Both the position numbers and the translations under genes were made by a program. The notes below the pieces were generated by a model. It saw only the letters and a list, made by a program, of their open reading frames with translations. It did no database searches and was not told the DNA's origin. Shown one piece after another: positions 1-12,658 of a DNA stretch of 64,000 nucleotides (position 1 is its first letter; each line of letters begins with the position of its first letter). Source of the stretch: Plotosus lineatus (lineage: Eukaryota > Chordata > Actinopteri > Siluriformes > Plotosidae); the NCBI GenBank assembly GCA_024760905.1, contig CM045751.1:10782501-10846500 (forward strand). The letters are read 5' to 3'.

Positions 1-2516
1 ATATTTTCTGATTTAATATTCAGTTTGGTGTGATGAGTCACAAATGTTATTAGATGTGTGGAAATGCATTATGTATTCGCTTATTTTTACTCAACACGCA
101 CATAACGAAAAATTGGACCGAGATAAATACAAAAAATTACTTATAATGGAGATGCTTTATTGGTTAAAATGAGATTCGTCCTTTTTTAATGAATGAATTC
201 AAATCAGATAGTTTTATTTAAGTTAAACTATGTTTAGCACTTTCCAGCATCCTAAACACTGGAACAGAGAAACATGTAACTGGTCTCCACCTAAAAGTGT
301 CCACTCTGAATTTCAGTTTTATATCTTCAGTACATTAGTGTAGATCCAGTAAAAATACAATATGCTTCCCAGTTATTCAGTAATTGTCAGCACTAAATAT
401 TTAAAATTAATATCTGTGAGGAAAGCTATTGGGGCAGGAGTGGCCAGTTCGATTCTCTCTTTAGCTTCCAAAAGCTGTTATAGATAGATCACTTGTAGTT
501 GGGGTGGTATTTCCAGACATTGATGTATTCGTGCAAATTCCAACTTAATTTGTGAAAAATGAAGTGGCAGCAGCACAGTTTACATTTTACTTCAGTCACG
601 TGACTGCATAAGCGCTGTACTGTAATGCGAGTGACAGTTGAATCGCACTTGACTCGGGGGTTTTCCCTAAAGTTATAAAAATAAAAACAGTACAAGACAT
701 CTAGTAGCAGACATGTTGCTATTGAAAACAATCAGCAGTAACTCTGCTTCATGTCAGCTGCATCACATCATCCAGTCATAGTTTATTTTCTCAGAACAGC
801 GTGGACTGTGCCTTTTATTCCTTACCTAATCACTACTGTTACCACAGGCCAAACAAAAAAGAAAGCAATTAAATAAGGAAAGCTAAATCCATGCGGAATG
901 TCTCGCTCTTGGATCCTATTTCAGCTCTCGTGAGTGTTTTAATAAAGGCTGACGTACATGGGAGGGTATGACTGTTAATCCTACAGAGGAAAGACTCAGA
1001 GACCGGTATTAAATATAGAACATAAAATGTACTATAAATCCCTCGTAAAAAATACAGTGAGATTGGACACATCAGGTTTTTATATTTACCAAAAACGTTG
1101 GTATGCAAAATTTGTAATTAAATAGACGATTTTGGTGGGAAAAAAAACAAAATAAAGATTTCTATCTTGTAATAATAACACATTGCAGTAATTATATTTA
1201 CATGGAGCTACAGCAGGAGGAAACTGCTACACACTCCTCTCTTCCTCTCGATTGGGAAGTAAATCAAAGGATTCAAACATCAAACGCCATTTGCTGATGT
1301 CTATTTTTATCTGTGAATATTTCAGCAGAAACAGCTGCTGCTGTGTATATACACTGCTCAGGATGCGGTTTTATTTGGGCTGCAGGTTAATGTGTGTAGT
1401 AGCTGAAAAACCATTTGCTAATCTATTACTAAGGTTAACATAATAATATGACATGTCAAAAACATGTATTATAAATGTTTATTATAGTTTTATATAACCT
1501 TTTGACCATGTAAAAAAAGATGTGATTACACGCATCATCCTCAAAGTACAGTGCCTCAAATTTCATGTCAGTGGTGAGTATTTTCTTGTGAACTAAAACG
1601 CCTGACTTGGACACAAATCATTTCAGTGTTTGAAATACACCACACCTCTTGCTCAAGCCTGGATATCCTATATATACAGACTTTTTCCAATTATCCGGCA
1701 TCTGATACATCGGCAGGTCTTACTGAATGGCACTTTTTTGAATGCTGAACAAGAAGGACCCTACTTGGTACAACATCACATTTTGTCTTCAAAAAGTGCA
1801 CGGTTGTGCTCTAGCGACAGTCGGTCGAAAAAAACAACAACAATAGAAGAGAAAGTCGCTGACAGGGCAAAGTTTGGAGAGTTAAATAATGCTTTATAAG
1901 TGACATAGTCGTTGCATAAAAACATGGGTGTCGAGAAAGAGTCTAGTTTTTCTATTGGATGGCTGCATAATTTTAAAGCTGGACATAGTATTCGCAAGAA
2001 TAGGGACAGCTAGCATAATCTTTTTTTTTGTCTTCTGCTAGTTGTGGTAAGAAATATACAATTTCTTTATTCATTTACTCTATATTTACCTTTCATTTAA
2101 TTGACATGTGTTTGGGTCCTGATACATCTGCAAATTTGAAGGTGCCAGATAATTGGAACCAGTCTGTGTGTGTGCGCACACAAAAAAAACAAAAAAACCA
2201 AAACAAGACTTGAGCAGTAAAGGCTTTCTCTTTGCATCAGAAATACGCTGGAGCAGTTGACATTAAAAACATGAGCCAATTACAGAGTTGAGATCATTCC
2301 AAGCAGAAAGCAAGAAGGTGACGCAATTCACATTTGCAATGTCGCCTGTGCATGTGGAGATCAGAACAAAGTCTGAACATTCCAAATAATGTGTGCGAGA
2401 ATAGTATTTATATTATGAATGTGTGTACTTAAATATAAATATTCCACTCTAAAACTACAATGATCAATGTGAATGATCACACTGTGTGTTGAAGAGCAGG
2501 GAAAATGCGCTCTTAC
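1..2516 (-). other. start of the next MYO9A intron; no element recognised
   Basis: This AT-rich sequence follows the donor at 2511-2516 on the minus strand. I looked for the next motor exon (AYVEKYLLEK-like) and did not find it. No clear repeat is visible. Short open frames here show no family features. Confidence 0.7.
2511..2516 (-). other. splice donor of the MYO9A switch I exon
   Basis: GTAAGA follows ...GTACGAGG, leaving the exon in phase 2 within a glycine codon. It is the same hexamer as the donor of the previous coding exon. Confidence 0.88.
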
Positions 2517-2611
2517 CCTCGTACGGTGCCGCTCTCCTGATAGTTGACTTGGATGAACTTGCCAAAGCGGCTCGAATTATTATTGTGAGCGGTCTTCGCG
2601 TTGCCAAAGGC
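2517..2611 (-). CDS. myo9a: MYO9A-type myosin, second coding exon (codons 283-313 plus 2 nt), switch I
   Basis: This exon continues the motor domain directly after [26 protein letters not shown], then [12 protein letters not shown] and two bases (GG) of a glycine codon. It holds the switch I motif NNNSSRF at about residues 292-298, which senses the nucleotide gamma-phosphate together with the P-loop of the previous coding exon. It is 95 nt long, entered in phase 0 through a pyrimidine-rich acceptor ending CTTCCCAG and left in phase 2 through GTAAGA. The following exon, expected to begin with the end of G and then AYVEKYLLEK-like sequence, was not found in 1-2516 and should lie to the left. 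The residues fit both MYO9A and MYO9B, so the paralogue call comes from the first coding exon. Confidence 0.95.
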
Positions 2612-2631
2612 CTGGGAAGAGAATAACAGAA
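2612..2631 (-). other. splice acceptor of the MYO9A switch I exon
   Basis: On the minus strand TTCTGTTATTCTCTTCCCAG precedes GCC TTT GGC. The pyrimidine-rich tract and AG give phase 0 continuation from GAGPVLE to AFGNAKTAH. Confidence 0.93.
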
Positions 2632-3054
2632 GGTGATTGTTGTGAATGGTACAGTGGCTTTGATTTGCAAGAATAACGACATACAATAACAACAACTGCA
2701 TGCACAGACAACAGGGCCAAATTCCTAGAAGACAAATAATGGTTTGAAGAGACGAGGACGCTGTATTTCCTGTGCTTGGCTAAAAATAATGCATATGATA
2801 TACAGAAGGAAGGCGAGCAAAAGTGTAATCTGTTTCGGTTAAAACTAAATTGGAAGATAACAAGCAGCACTTTCTACATTGCAATATCGGACCTCGGTCT
2901 TCTTATCTTCTGTCGAACATTATGTCGATGTCCTCAAACTATATGACGGAAAATTCACTGAAATTTTATTCTTTTTTTTTTTGAGAAACAAAAAGAGTCA
3001 AAATTTCAAGCAGGTAAAGGTAATTTTATGCATTTTTGATATGTTAATATTGTA

Positions 3055-3200
3055 ACCAAAAATTAGCCTACTGTGCATGTTTTTGGACTGTGGGAGGAAA
3101 ACTGGAGTATATGGAGGAAACCCAACATGCGAACACACAGAAATGGGAATCAAACCTAGACCTTCTTGCTATGAGCCAGACGTGTTAGCCACTGTGCCGC
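3055..3200 (-). repeat. V-SINE (Mermaid/HE1-like) fragment
   Basis: It shows the V-SINE central core in reverse orientation (TTTTTGGACTGTGGGAGGAAA) followed by a degenerate tRNA-like head on the right (CCTTCTTGCTATGAGCCAGA, then GTGTTAGCCACTGTGCCGCT). The tail is missing. It is diverged from the better copy at 12285. Confidence 0.75.
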
Positions 3201-4806
3201 TGAAACAGAAACTTGGTTTTAACAACATAAATCAGAAACAGCACATCCTACCCCATGATTTGATCAGACACTTGTTTCTGATGAAGGGGGGGGGGAACTG
3301 AAGTAGCCACAACCAGAAGCGAGTATTTTTTATCTGCACCTTTTATCACCGGTTTCTTTTAACTGTGACTTTTTTTCGATCCAGATTTGTTCGAACTGCT
3401 ATCAGAGATTAAATTCTATTCAGTTTTCCCTTACACCGTAGCAAAAAGGTTAAAATATACAGAATTAATTAACTGTCCATGCTGCCCTTTGAACTGTATT
3501 ATAGCTTTAAAGCTTATGTGACGTCTATAATACTTTTAGTTAAACACAAATTGGGGAATTTCTAACCCCCCCCCCAAATATGGTGGAATGCCATCTGATG
3601 ATGACTTGCGACTCCACCACGCCTTCCACTTTGGCCAGTTTGTTTGTGTTGTACAGCTGCCTGGAGTGGGAAACAGTTCTTTAGTGCAGAAACGTGACCG
3701 TTATTTGTAGCTGCACCACAAGTAAACAAATTCCCTCAGCGGGTCGCATCGGGCTGCCTGTGTCCGTGTGGAGAATGGCTAGTTCACCCCCCTCCCTCCA
3801 GGCAACCTGACGATCATACTCTCGTTGATGCAACTGATCGCACACAAGGGACTTCCAGCACCCAGTTCCGATTCCAGATTGGGTTTCGTGGCGTGCCCAC
3901 GCAGACACGCTCTTGTTCTCCCTCGCTCCACATACAGTGTGACACATGTGAGTGAAAAAAGAAAGAGCTGAAGTTAAGTCATCTCCAGCAGTGGAAAGAT
4001 GTCCAGAAGGGGTTACGTCAAACATAGAGATTATAGTACAGATGGCTGCCGGATTTAGTCTGACAAACTAAATATATAGTTCTCTTTTCAGAAAGGACTG
4101 GAGAAGCCAAACATCAAGTGGATGTTGTGCAGCGCTGTGCATCTGACATATTGATAGAGGCTTGAAGACTGTCGTGTAGGACACAGCTTGGCAGAGGCCT
4201 CCATGGGGAAATGGATCACATGAGCGCAGCCAATTCAGCAATTAAGATGTCAATCTCCATGTGTTTAAGCAAGAAGAAAACAAATCATTTCTCTCTTTCG
4301 AAGTCCTGATTGAAAACACAGATGGGTTTGGGGCTTAAAAAGAAATCACTGAATCATTCGAAGTGCTTTTTGGTTCTTTTTTTTTTTTTGTGGCAACAAT
4401 TGAATGTGTGAGCACACATCAAAGTGGATTATGTGAAATTATCCAAGGCTAGAACAGTATTTTTTTTTTTGCGCCACTGGGAACTACACATGTACATCTA
4501 CAGCTCTAGCTTCGCTGGCTAAGTCTGGGCTCATTTTTACCCCCGAGGTATATAGGTGTGGAACACTGATGAAGAAAGTAGTGAGTACAGCAGTTTAATA
4601 ACAACATGACAGGGCGTCCCTGGGTTAATCCCACAAAGATGACCGTCTAATGTCTTCTCAGAGCTGAAACTGAGGGAATGTTTAGCAGAGAAAAAGCAGA
4701 TGGTCTTTTCAAGGTAAAGAGAGCAGAGAACTGACCATCACTCCCACAGTCCCAAACTGCAGCAGCTTAACAACAATACATGAAAGCAGCCCTGTGCTGA
4801 TAGGGC

Positions 4807-5548
4807 CAGTGATTTTCCGCGGTCGAGGACAACGGACGGAAATCACGGAATAAGCAATATGAAACGGAAGCATCACTCCGACATGGAATTTTGTATATAA
4901 ACATTAAAATTGCATAAAATATGCGTTAAAATCTTTAAGTTTGAGTTTTTTCTCTTGACAACCGCATATATGCACAAGTTACAGACGGCGAACCGGCTTT
5001 TATTGGGAGTTTTACATTGTGTATTGTGACTGGTTGATGTGACGCATAGCTGACCAATGCGCTGTTAGCATACATACAAAGTTGAGTTGAGTTCAAGGTC
5101 TGCAGATGTGTAAACATGGTAAAATGGCGATGTCACTGCGGCTGAGGCCTTTAAAATTAAACCGATCGCTAGCTATAAGTAAAGTGACCAAAGAACAGGC
5201 GAAACAGTTCCCGGGACATTTCTATGATGATGACGGCATCATGTTTCGTACATTTTCTCAACACATTATGGACTATATCAGTGTTGATATCTGCAAATAT
5301 TACGTGGCTTCAAAGAAGCACATGGCCAGAAAGAGGGGAAAAAAAAGCAGCCGATGATGAGAATGACAGTCGAGCACAGATAACGTTAGTGAATCTAACC
5401 ATAAACAGGTTCCCTCAACACTCTGACCAAGTCTCAGGATCTAAAGGAAGACTTGATCTTGGATTACACAGCTTTATTATGGTTACAGAACAGCTCATCA
5501 TGCTGTACATCACTGGAGATGTTGAACAGACGTTTAAAGTTGTATAAG
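4807..5548 (+). pseudogene. hAT-type transposon remnant with CGGBP1-like N-terminal frame
   Basis: A reading frame from 5106 contains SKVTKEQAKQFPGHF, YDDDGIMFRTFSQH and KYYVASKKHMARKRGKK. This resembles the BED/CGGBP1-like zinc-binding N-terminus of hAT transposases, from which CGGBP1 is derived. The cysteines expected near FRTFS appear replaced, so zinc binding is probably lost. The frame breaks at an A-run near 5339-5346 and similar sequence continues one frame over (ADDENDSRAQITLVNLTI). Upstream, 4809-4846 forms a hairpin (GTGATTTTCCG / CGGAAATCAC), and CAGTG at 4807 could be the element's end. I could not find the right end or an 8-bp duplication. Confidence 0.5.
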
Positions 5549-6134
5549 CACCGTCTGAATGTGTCCGAGCTCTGAACAATTCAGACTTGATGATAATCAT
5601 TGTAGTTTACCTGTAATAACAGGCTGTTTGGGTGTGTAGTTACTGTTGTGGAGTTACAAAGCATTGAAATAACAGCTTTGAACTTTATGGACTATAATAG
5701 TTACTGGTGTTGAATATTGTAATTTTTACATTTATATGAGAATTTATCAACTTCAAGTTGTTGGCGGTTCCGAGTAGCTACACGAGTTCTGACTGCACTG
5801 ACTTTCAGGTTGTAGATTAAGTTAAATAGTCTGTGACGGTCCATAATATTAACAACGGTGGACTACAACTGTTACTGGTTACCAGTTACATTACAGAGAC
5901 AAAAATGACTTATTGTCAATAGAAAAATACTCATTGACGAGTATTTTTTCAAGGTAATCTTGATGTTTACCTTTTTTTGGTCATCTGTGAGCTGCATAAT
6001 ATTTTGTTGTCTTATTTGCATTGACTTTTATCAGGGTGCCCAAGTTTGAGATTAAGTATAAAATAAAATTTGTCCTTCGTCAAAACTTATTTTAATAGTT
6101 CACCGAAAAAGGTATTTAAAGTCCCAACAGCACT

Positions 6135-6405
6135 TCTTTTCCTTTCGGCTTTTTCCATTTTTTTCAGGGGTTGCCACAACGAATCATCTGATTTGCATGT
6201 TTGAATCGGCATAGTTTTGGTTTTTAAGTCGGATGTCCTTCCTGACACAACCCTTTAGCAAGGGACACAAAAATGCTGACTGCAAATCAGTTACTGGGTT
6301 AGCTGAACTGGGGGGACAGTGACAACCTTGTGGAGAGTGGGACGCGAACCCCCAACCCGAGGATCAGCGATCCAGTGCCCTATACCACCAGGCCACGACT
6401 GCCCC
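6135..6405 (-). repeat. SINE family A copy with 17-bp target duplication
   Basis: The tRNA-like head lies on the right (GGGCAGTCGTGGCCTGGTGG on the minus strand) and the tail on the left (CTTTTCCTTTCGGCTTTTTC). It is flanked by identical copies of AAAGTCCCAACAGCACT (6118-6134 and 6406-6422). At 271 bp it lacks part of the common body. Confidence 0.92.
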
Positions 6406-6422
6406 AAAGTCCCAACAGCACT

Positions 6423-9017
6423 CAACCCCAATAAATACATGTATTTGTACAGTGCATTTTGATGTCAGTTTTTGAAAGAAACTGATGCATAACAAGTGAA
6501 AACTTGGGAAACAGAAATGAAACGGAATCATCATGTATTGTCTGAAACAGGGCGGGGGGCAGATTTTGAAATGGAAAATCATTGTCCATTTGCTGACCAT
6601 ACAACTTAATATATAAAATTTTCAGGTGCAGTGAGTGTGCAACTGAAATCCCCACACAGAATGTCCTGGCACTGTTTAGGGAACATGACGGATGGTTAAT
6701 CAGCAGTATCCGCATCCTGCCTGCCAGTGAAACTTGTCTACAGCTTCTCTGATGCAAATCGTCCAGAAGAGCTATAAGTGTGTGAACCATAAGGGAGGAC
6801 TCCATTCCCACAGTACTTTACGATTACTCACAGAGACCTCCTATAAATGGCCTCTAAAATTATGGAAGTGCTTTTCTTGGATTCCTATCAACATACCTTC
6901 AGGCCAAGTTAAAGTGGTGCCTGGTTTTATACCAAAGAGCTTACGACACTTACTTTAACCTGCACAGAATATCAATAGCAATCATACAAATGAAGCATGG
7001 ACCAGATGCTAATTAGAGGGAACATTATCCCACTGTGAAACATGCGAGTGCGTACCCTTGTCCATCAGGGCACAACAAGCACGCATACAAGCATGCAACA
7101 CAAGCCAGCCCACCCAGTGGTGTGCTGTTAAGGGGAGCTGAGCAAATACTGGGAGAAACTTGGACAACTTCCAGGAGTACAGGTAAAATCAAAAAGGTTA
7201 GACAATAGTCTGGAGATTATTTGATGTTGGTTGTGTTACATTTGCATAAAAATTATATATTATACACCAAATATTTTGAACTTTTTAAAAATGGCTCCAA
7301 AATCAATGAACACTGCAAGAAGCCCTTGATAAACCTTTAACATGAATTGACATTACAATCAAACATAAAATATTTCTTTGCGCTGATGAAATACTTCAAG
7401 ACGAAACCTTCACAGTAAGAAAGAAAGGTAGAATGTATAAATCACTACATAGCGGCAGAAAAGGTGTCTACAACTGCTGTGTAATTTAACCATGTAATGT
7501 GTGTTGATGTTTCATAGGGGGCAGCCCCCCCCCATTGGATGATTGTGGTCGATGCCCGTCATGGAACAAATGCAAGGAAGGAAAAAATCCTGCACAAGTT
7601 GCCAGCACAGGACAGAATCTACACTCTACTTAAAGTTTACCAAAAAAACAGATATAAACAAATCTTATTCTTTAAAGTAAATTTTAATTTTACTTTGTCC
7701 TAAATCGAAAGATTTAAATTAATCAATAGAATCGATCACTTGCTCAGCTCTAACCATAAGCAGCAGCAAATGCAACCTAATTAGGATTTATCGGAGCCAT
7801 TTGTTCTGATCCAATTACAATGAGAATGCTTTGTTTTATGTTCTCAGCTTCACATTACAGTCAAATAACTATTCATATAATGAACAAAGAGCTAGAACAG
7901 AAAAATTAAATGAAGAAATGGGCCGAACGTTCAGAGAGAGGAAACAGCTTCAGGGTTCAGGACTCAAGCTAAAATCAAATGCGATGTTTAAGATGGCATG
8001 CCTCAGATCATTTAGTCAGAGATTGAAAAATATCTATCAGAAATTTAAAAAAAAATAATAATAAAAAATAAAAAAAATATGCTCGGCCACCCGGTGATTT
8101 TTCAAAAATATTCTGGACCAAATTTATACAAGCAAACAGAGGTACTGACAAGTATATGCACACCTACACGCAAAATTTCAGACTGATCTGTCCTGCAGCG
8201 TTTCAGAAATAGTCCAGAAAATACTTACAAGGTCAAGGTTATTGTGACGAGGTCAAATGTCATATCAAGTAATTGATGAGCTCACGCATACACAGACATC
8301 CAATAGGACACAGGCTTAAAGTTCTAGGATGAGCCGCTCAGCAGTTCTTGAGAAATAGCCCAAAGAAAATTTAAATCTGGATATGGATGCAGTCTATGGC
8401 GATTTCGAGATGGCCTGTCAGCTGAGCTATCAATAGGAAATGTCGATGGCAGACTTGTGTGCCATGTAAACTGTCTGGATGAGCTGGATATGAGAGGCAT
8501 GTCTCATTTCAAGTTAGTCTTTGGGTATTAAAGCAGACGAGGCAGAAAGTCAATCTGTTTTCAGCAAGCATGAGTGAACACTGGGATGCCGGAAAAAAAA
8601 TAGAATTACTTATGGAATAGGAAATTATTTACAGCAACTTCATACATAAAGTTTCAAAGCGTGAAGGTCATGTGAGGATCAATATGGCTTTCTTACTTCT
8701 TGCTTTGAAATACTAGAACAATGACCAGAAAAACCACTGGCTCCAATAAGATATAGAACAAAACTGTAATGTCATCAAGACTGAAAGTGCGCAGGACGGC
8801 ACTCTAGTAAAGCCAATCACATCAGGAAGCGTTCTCTTCCTCGCCACATGCTCGCCTTTCATCAGTTCTGGTTTCATTCAAAAAGTGGTGCATGTGATGA
8901 AGCTTTCGGTCACGAGTCAGTGCTCAGGCCCACCCTGCAGGTCCGCGGCATATCCTGTCCACCCATCGTCTCATTCATTCTCTTCCTCTGACTCAAATAT
9001 TCAAGCATTCCTGGCAT

Positions 9018-9019
<2 letters not shown>
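6423..9019. other. intronic stretch without recognised elements
   Basis: I see only AT-rich sequence, short homopolymers and short chance frames. A run of C near 7528 and an A-run near 8048 are the only simple repeats of note. Confidence 0.55.

Positions 9020-9049
<30 letters not shown>
9020..9049. repeat. (CA)n microsatellite
   Basis: About 15 uninterrupted CA dinucleotides. No associated gene feature. Confidence 0.95.
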
Positions 9050-9050
<1 letters not shown>

Positions 9051-10009
9051 TACACAAGATCAGTCATCCTCTTCGAAGTCTCACCTTTACACTGACAACA
9101 ATATTCCTATCCATATCTCAGAATTTTATACACATTTAGAATGAGGCAGGGGTGTGTTCAGAGGGTGTTTTGTTTCGGTTTTGTTTTGAAGAGCAGGAGT
9201 AATGAGAATTTAATAAGCCCTCTGTGCACACGTTTTGTGATTTGGATGTTGAAGGGAGAGGTGCATCTCACTCCCACAAGTGTTTGATAACAGCGTCTAC
9301 TGTACGATGGACCATTAAATTATGACCACTATTTTCTGTGCACAGAGTAGCAGATAAGTGCTCGGGTCAGTTATCCTTCTAACTATCAACACTTTTCTTT
9401 TTAGAATGAATCATCAACAACACCGGACCTCAGTTCAGTGTCTCATTTTTCATTAAAAAGTAAAATAAGACATTTTGGATTATGGGCTATTTTATAAAAT
9501 GCTGAACAAAGGGGACATGAAAAAGAGATTTTACTGAAACATATTGATTAAAATTATGAAAATCACCCGGCTGGAAAGATACTACTTATAGTTTGTCTGA
9601 CACACCCCTCATTCTTACAAATACAGATCACGTCAAAAATACAAAGAGCTGCATTCCTTCCTTTACATGCTGTCAGGGTCTGTATACTGTGGTAACCACA
9701 TGACCTGTAGATGTGCACAATTTTATCATGTGTATCACATTAATAAATATTTAAGCAAAACTTGGCAGACGAACTTGAAAAATATATTTTAAAGTAAACG
9801 ACTACTTTTTTTTTCCCATTACATTTGCTAAAGATGTGTAGATTATATTTCATCAATTCTATTTGGAGAATGAACAGATAAATGAATAAATTTCACATTA
9901 AAATAACAGGGACCCCACATTATATTATTGGTCATGTCAAACTGAGCATGGATGAGAACGATTATGCACGCCACACCACTGGTGAATTTTTAAATCTAAC
10001 CGGTTAGAG

Positions 10010-10583
10010 CTGGGGTCCCCAACTTTTTTATCACTGTGGACCAGTCAATGCTTGACAATTTTACTGCAGACAGGGTGCGGCGGGGGGGGGGGTAGATTGT
10101 TTGTATTATAAATATAATTTATTTATATAAAATAAGTATAAGAATAATAATAACAACAACAATAATAGAAAGCACTCCATGAATGTTATTTTTCAACAGC
10201 TGAAATAAAGTTGGTTGGGAGGTAGAGCTTGAACTTTCCTTCAAAAAAAACAAAAAACAAACACCCCACACACCACAGATGATGGTGCACCAACAGGGAG
10301 AATGAAGGCTCAGGCTCACCCAAAATCCCCACTATTGTTTGAAACATGTCCAACTCACCTCTGTTCACGTGTCATCCCCTTGTCTGGGAATTTTTGCGCT
10401 CAAATTACCAACAAGAAACTGAGAGAATTCAGTCATTTTTCATAATAAGATTTTTCAAAAATAAAGATCGTTCTGACTCAGATAATAAATAAAACAAAAA
10501 TAATTAATTATTTCTACTGCGGACCAGTACCAACTGAGCCACGGACCGGTACTGGTCCGCAGACCAGTAGTTGGGGACCCCTG
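10010..10583. mobile_element. non-autonomous hAT element, 574 bp
   Basis: The ends are CTGGGGTCCCCAAC and GTTGGGGACCCCTG, inverted repeats with one mismatch, flanked by an 8-bp target duplication GGTTAGAG (10002-10009 and 10584-10591). Eight-bp duplications and CAG...CTG ends are typical of hAT. Subterminal GGACC motifs (GGACCAGTC, CGGACCGGTACTGGTCCG) repeat near both ends. There is no transposase. A second copy sits at 37961. Confidence 0.93.
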
Positions 10584-11388
10584 GGTTAGAGGATGGAAAT
10601 CCTATCAGCAAAACTGAAGATTGTTCTGGCTGCAGGCAGATTTATAGAATACTCTTCCCAATAACTTAGCAAAACTCACAATAGCATCAAAAGTATGATA
10701 AACGAATGTTTTATTAAAAAAAAAAAAAAAAAAGGCATCCATGAAATTGATTGGGTGGAATTTCAGTATGGAGCATGGCATTTAATATCTATGGAAGGAG
10801 TCTCTAGTGTCAGAGCCTTAAATGTTTCCCTCTTCAGCATGGACGTTACGGCTTTCTTTAGAATATGTCAAGCCAAGTTTTTCATTGCATCGCCATAAAG
10901 CAGAACAAGAACCGACTTGTTTCAAGGACATGAAATGGAACAATGCAGAGATAAAACTTAATGATGTTTGAAAGTTTAAATCTATAACCCTTGACAAAAA
11001 CTCAGCAAGTCACTGCATGGATAATAATTACATAAGACCAGCCGGTGTGCGTTTTCTCTTTACATGTTTACTTGTCAGTTACTCATATACAGAATTAGCA
11101 TTCATGAAGTATATGCCCATTCCGTCAGGGTTTTACTGAAAAATGGATAGTGCACCAAGCAGCAGTGGTGGCTCGTCGCTTTAATGGATATCTGGGGTGA
11201 ATTAGTGCTACTACATATTTAAATTGATCACTTATAACACTCGCGGTTCCTGCCGACAACTTCAGTAATTGCCCATTTTCCAAGTGCATGCGAGTGTTCC
11301 GAATCTAGCCATGCTCAAAGACATGTTGGCTGTTTCAGCATGGCAGTGACAAGTACTCATGCAGCACAGCACATTACCGGCCAGTACT

Positions 11389-11745
11389 GTCTGTCTGTCT
11401 TCCTTTCGGCTTTTTCCCTTTTACTCGAGAGTCGCCACAGCGAATCATCTGATTCGCACGTTTGATTTGGCAGAGGTTTTTACGTCAGATGCCCTTCCTG
11501 TCACAACCCTTTTAGCAAGGGACAGAAACACGCTGACGACTTTGCAGCTACTCTTTACGAAAGTCAGCAATGGTTCTTTTACATGCCTCGCACCATAGAC
11601 AGTGAGAGACATGGCCCGCCTTTGATAAACCAGTTAGCTGCACTGGGGGGGGGACAGTGACAACCTTGTGGAGAGTGGGACTCGAACCCCCAACCTTTGG
11701 ATCAGCGATCCAGCGCCCTATACCACTAGACCACCACTGCCCCCT
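11389..11745 (-). repeat. SINE family A, near full length, with target duplication
   Basis: The element has head, body and RTE-like tail in reverse orientation and is 357 bp long. The target duplication is ACATTACCGGCCAGTACT (11371-11388) and ACATTACTGGCCAGTACT (11746-11763), one mismatch. The tail end reads GCCGAAAGGAAGACAGACAG on the minus strand. A run of nine G sits at the family's variable homopolymer. Confidence 0.95.
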
Positions 11746-12284
11746 ACATTACTGGCCAGTACTGAACCGCATAAATAAGCTTAGAAATCGCACAAATTTT
11801 TTTTATTCCTCAACTAGCTTACGACAAAAAAGCCAAGTTTGTAAAACATTTGCTGCAGAAGCCGTTTTGGCTCTACCGTCATGCTCATCGCCAGCAGCAT
11901 TCTCATCCGCAGAGTCACTAAAAAGTAATGACTCCACAAGAGACGTCAATCCAGCCCAACGCGTTGTCATTTCTGGGGGGGAGAATGACTGCTATAGGGA
12001 TCATCGGTACCAGTACTCTTTGTATTTGATTCTTTTGTCGGCACAAAGTCTGTGTCACCTGAAGCATTACAACTTCATTTAAACCAAGCAGGTCTACCAC
12101 GAAACACTTTAATGTGATACATTTTCAGAGGGAGAAAAAAAAAAAAAAAATCATGATTAACGACACTTGTCAGAGCACAGCACACCACTATTAGCTTTTC
12201 CTACAGAGTTGCCACCGGAAGGATCCAATGGAAAGGCAAGTGCCGATACGACTGGGTTCCGGTGCCGTTGCAGGAGAGAATCTA

Positions 12285-12473
12285 CGGTCAATTTAGAATG
12301 GCCAATTAACCTACAGTGCACGTCTTTGGATTGCGGGAGGAAACCGGAGCACCCGGAGGAAACCCGCACAAGCACGGGGAGAACATGCAAACTCCACACA
12401 GAAACGCCCAGGCCGGGAATCGAACCCGGGCCTTCTTGCTGTGAGGCGGACGTGCTAACCACTACGCCACCGT
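12285..12473 (-). repeat. V-SINE (Mermaid/HE1-like), 5' half
   Basis: In reverse orientation it shows the V-SINE core (GTCTTTGGATTGCGGGAGGA), CATGCAAACTCCACACAGAA and the tRNA-derived head with a good B box (GGGAATCGAACCCGGGCC). The 3' tail is absent. It abuts the TA repeat at 12484. Confidence 0.88.
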
Positions 12474-12477
12474 TTTA

Positions 12478-12483
<6 letters not shown>

Positions 12484-12562
<79 letters not shown>
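12484..12562. repeat. (AT)n microsatellite
   Basis: Nearly 80 bp of pure AT dinucleotides between the heads of two unrelated SINEs. Confidence 0.95.
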
Positions 12563-12564
<2 letters not shown>

Positions 12565-12565
12565 A

Positions 12566-12658
12566 TCTCAAGGGCCAAATAATGCTGATAGTGGGGATTG
12601 AACGACTGACCTTCGGATTAGGAACCCATTGCCTAAACCACTAAGCCACCACTGCCCT
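12566..12658 (-). repeat. tRNA-headed SINE fragment (family E)
   Basis: On the minus strand it reads GGGCAGTGGTGGCTTAGTGG, continues as TTTAGGCAATGGGTTC, and has a B-box-like GTTCAATCC. The same family is at 44380-44478, and only the head is present here. Confidence 0.6.
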
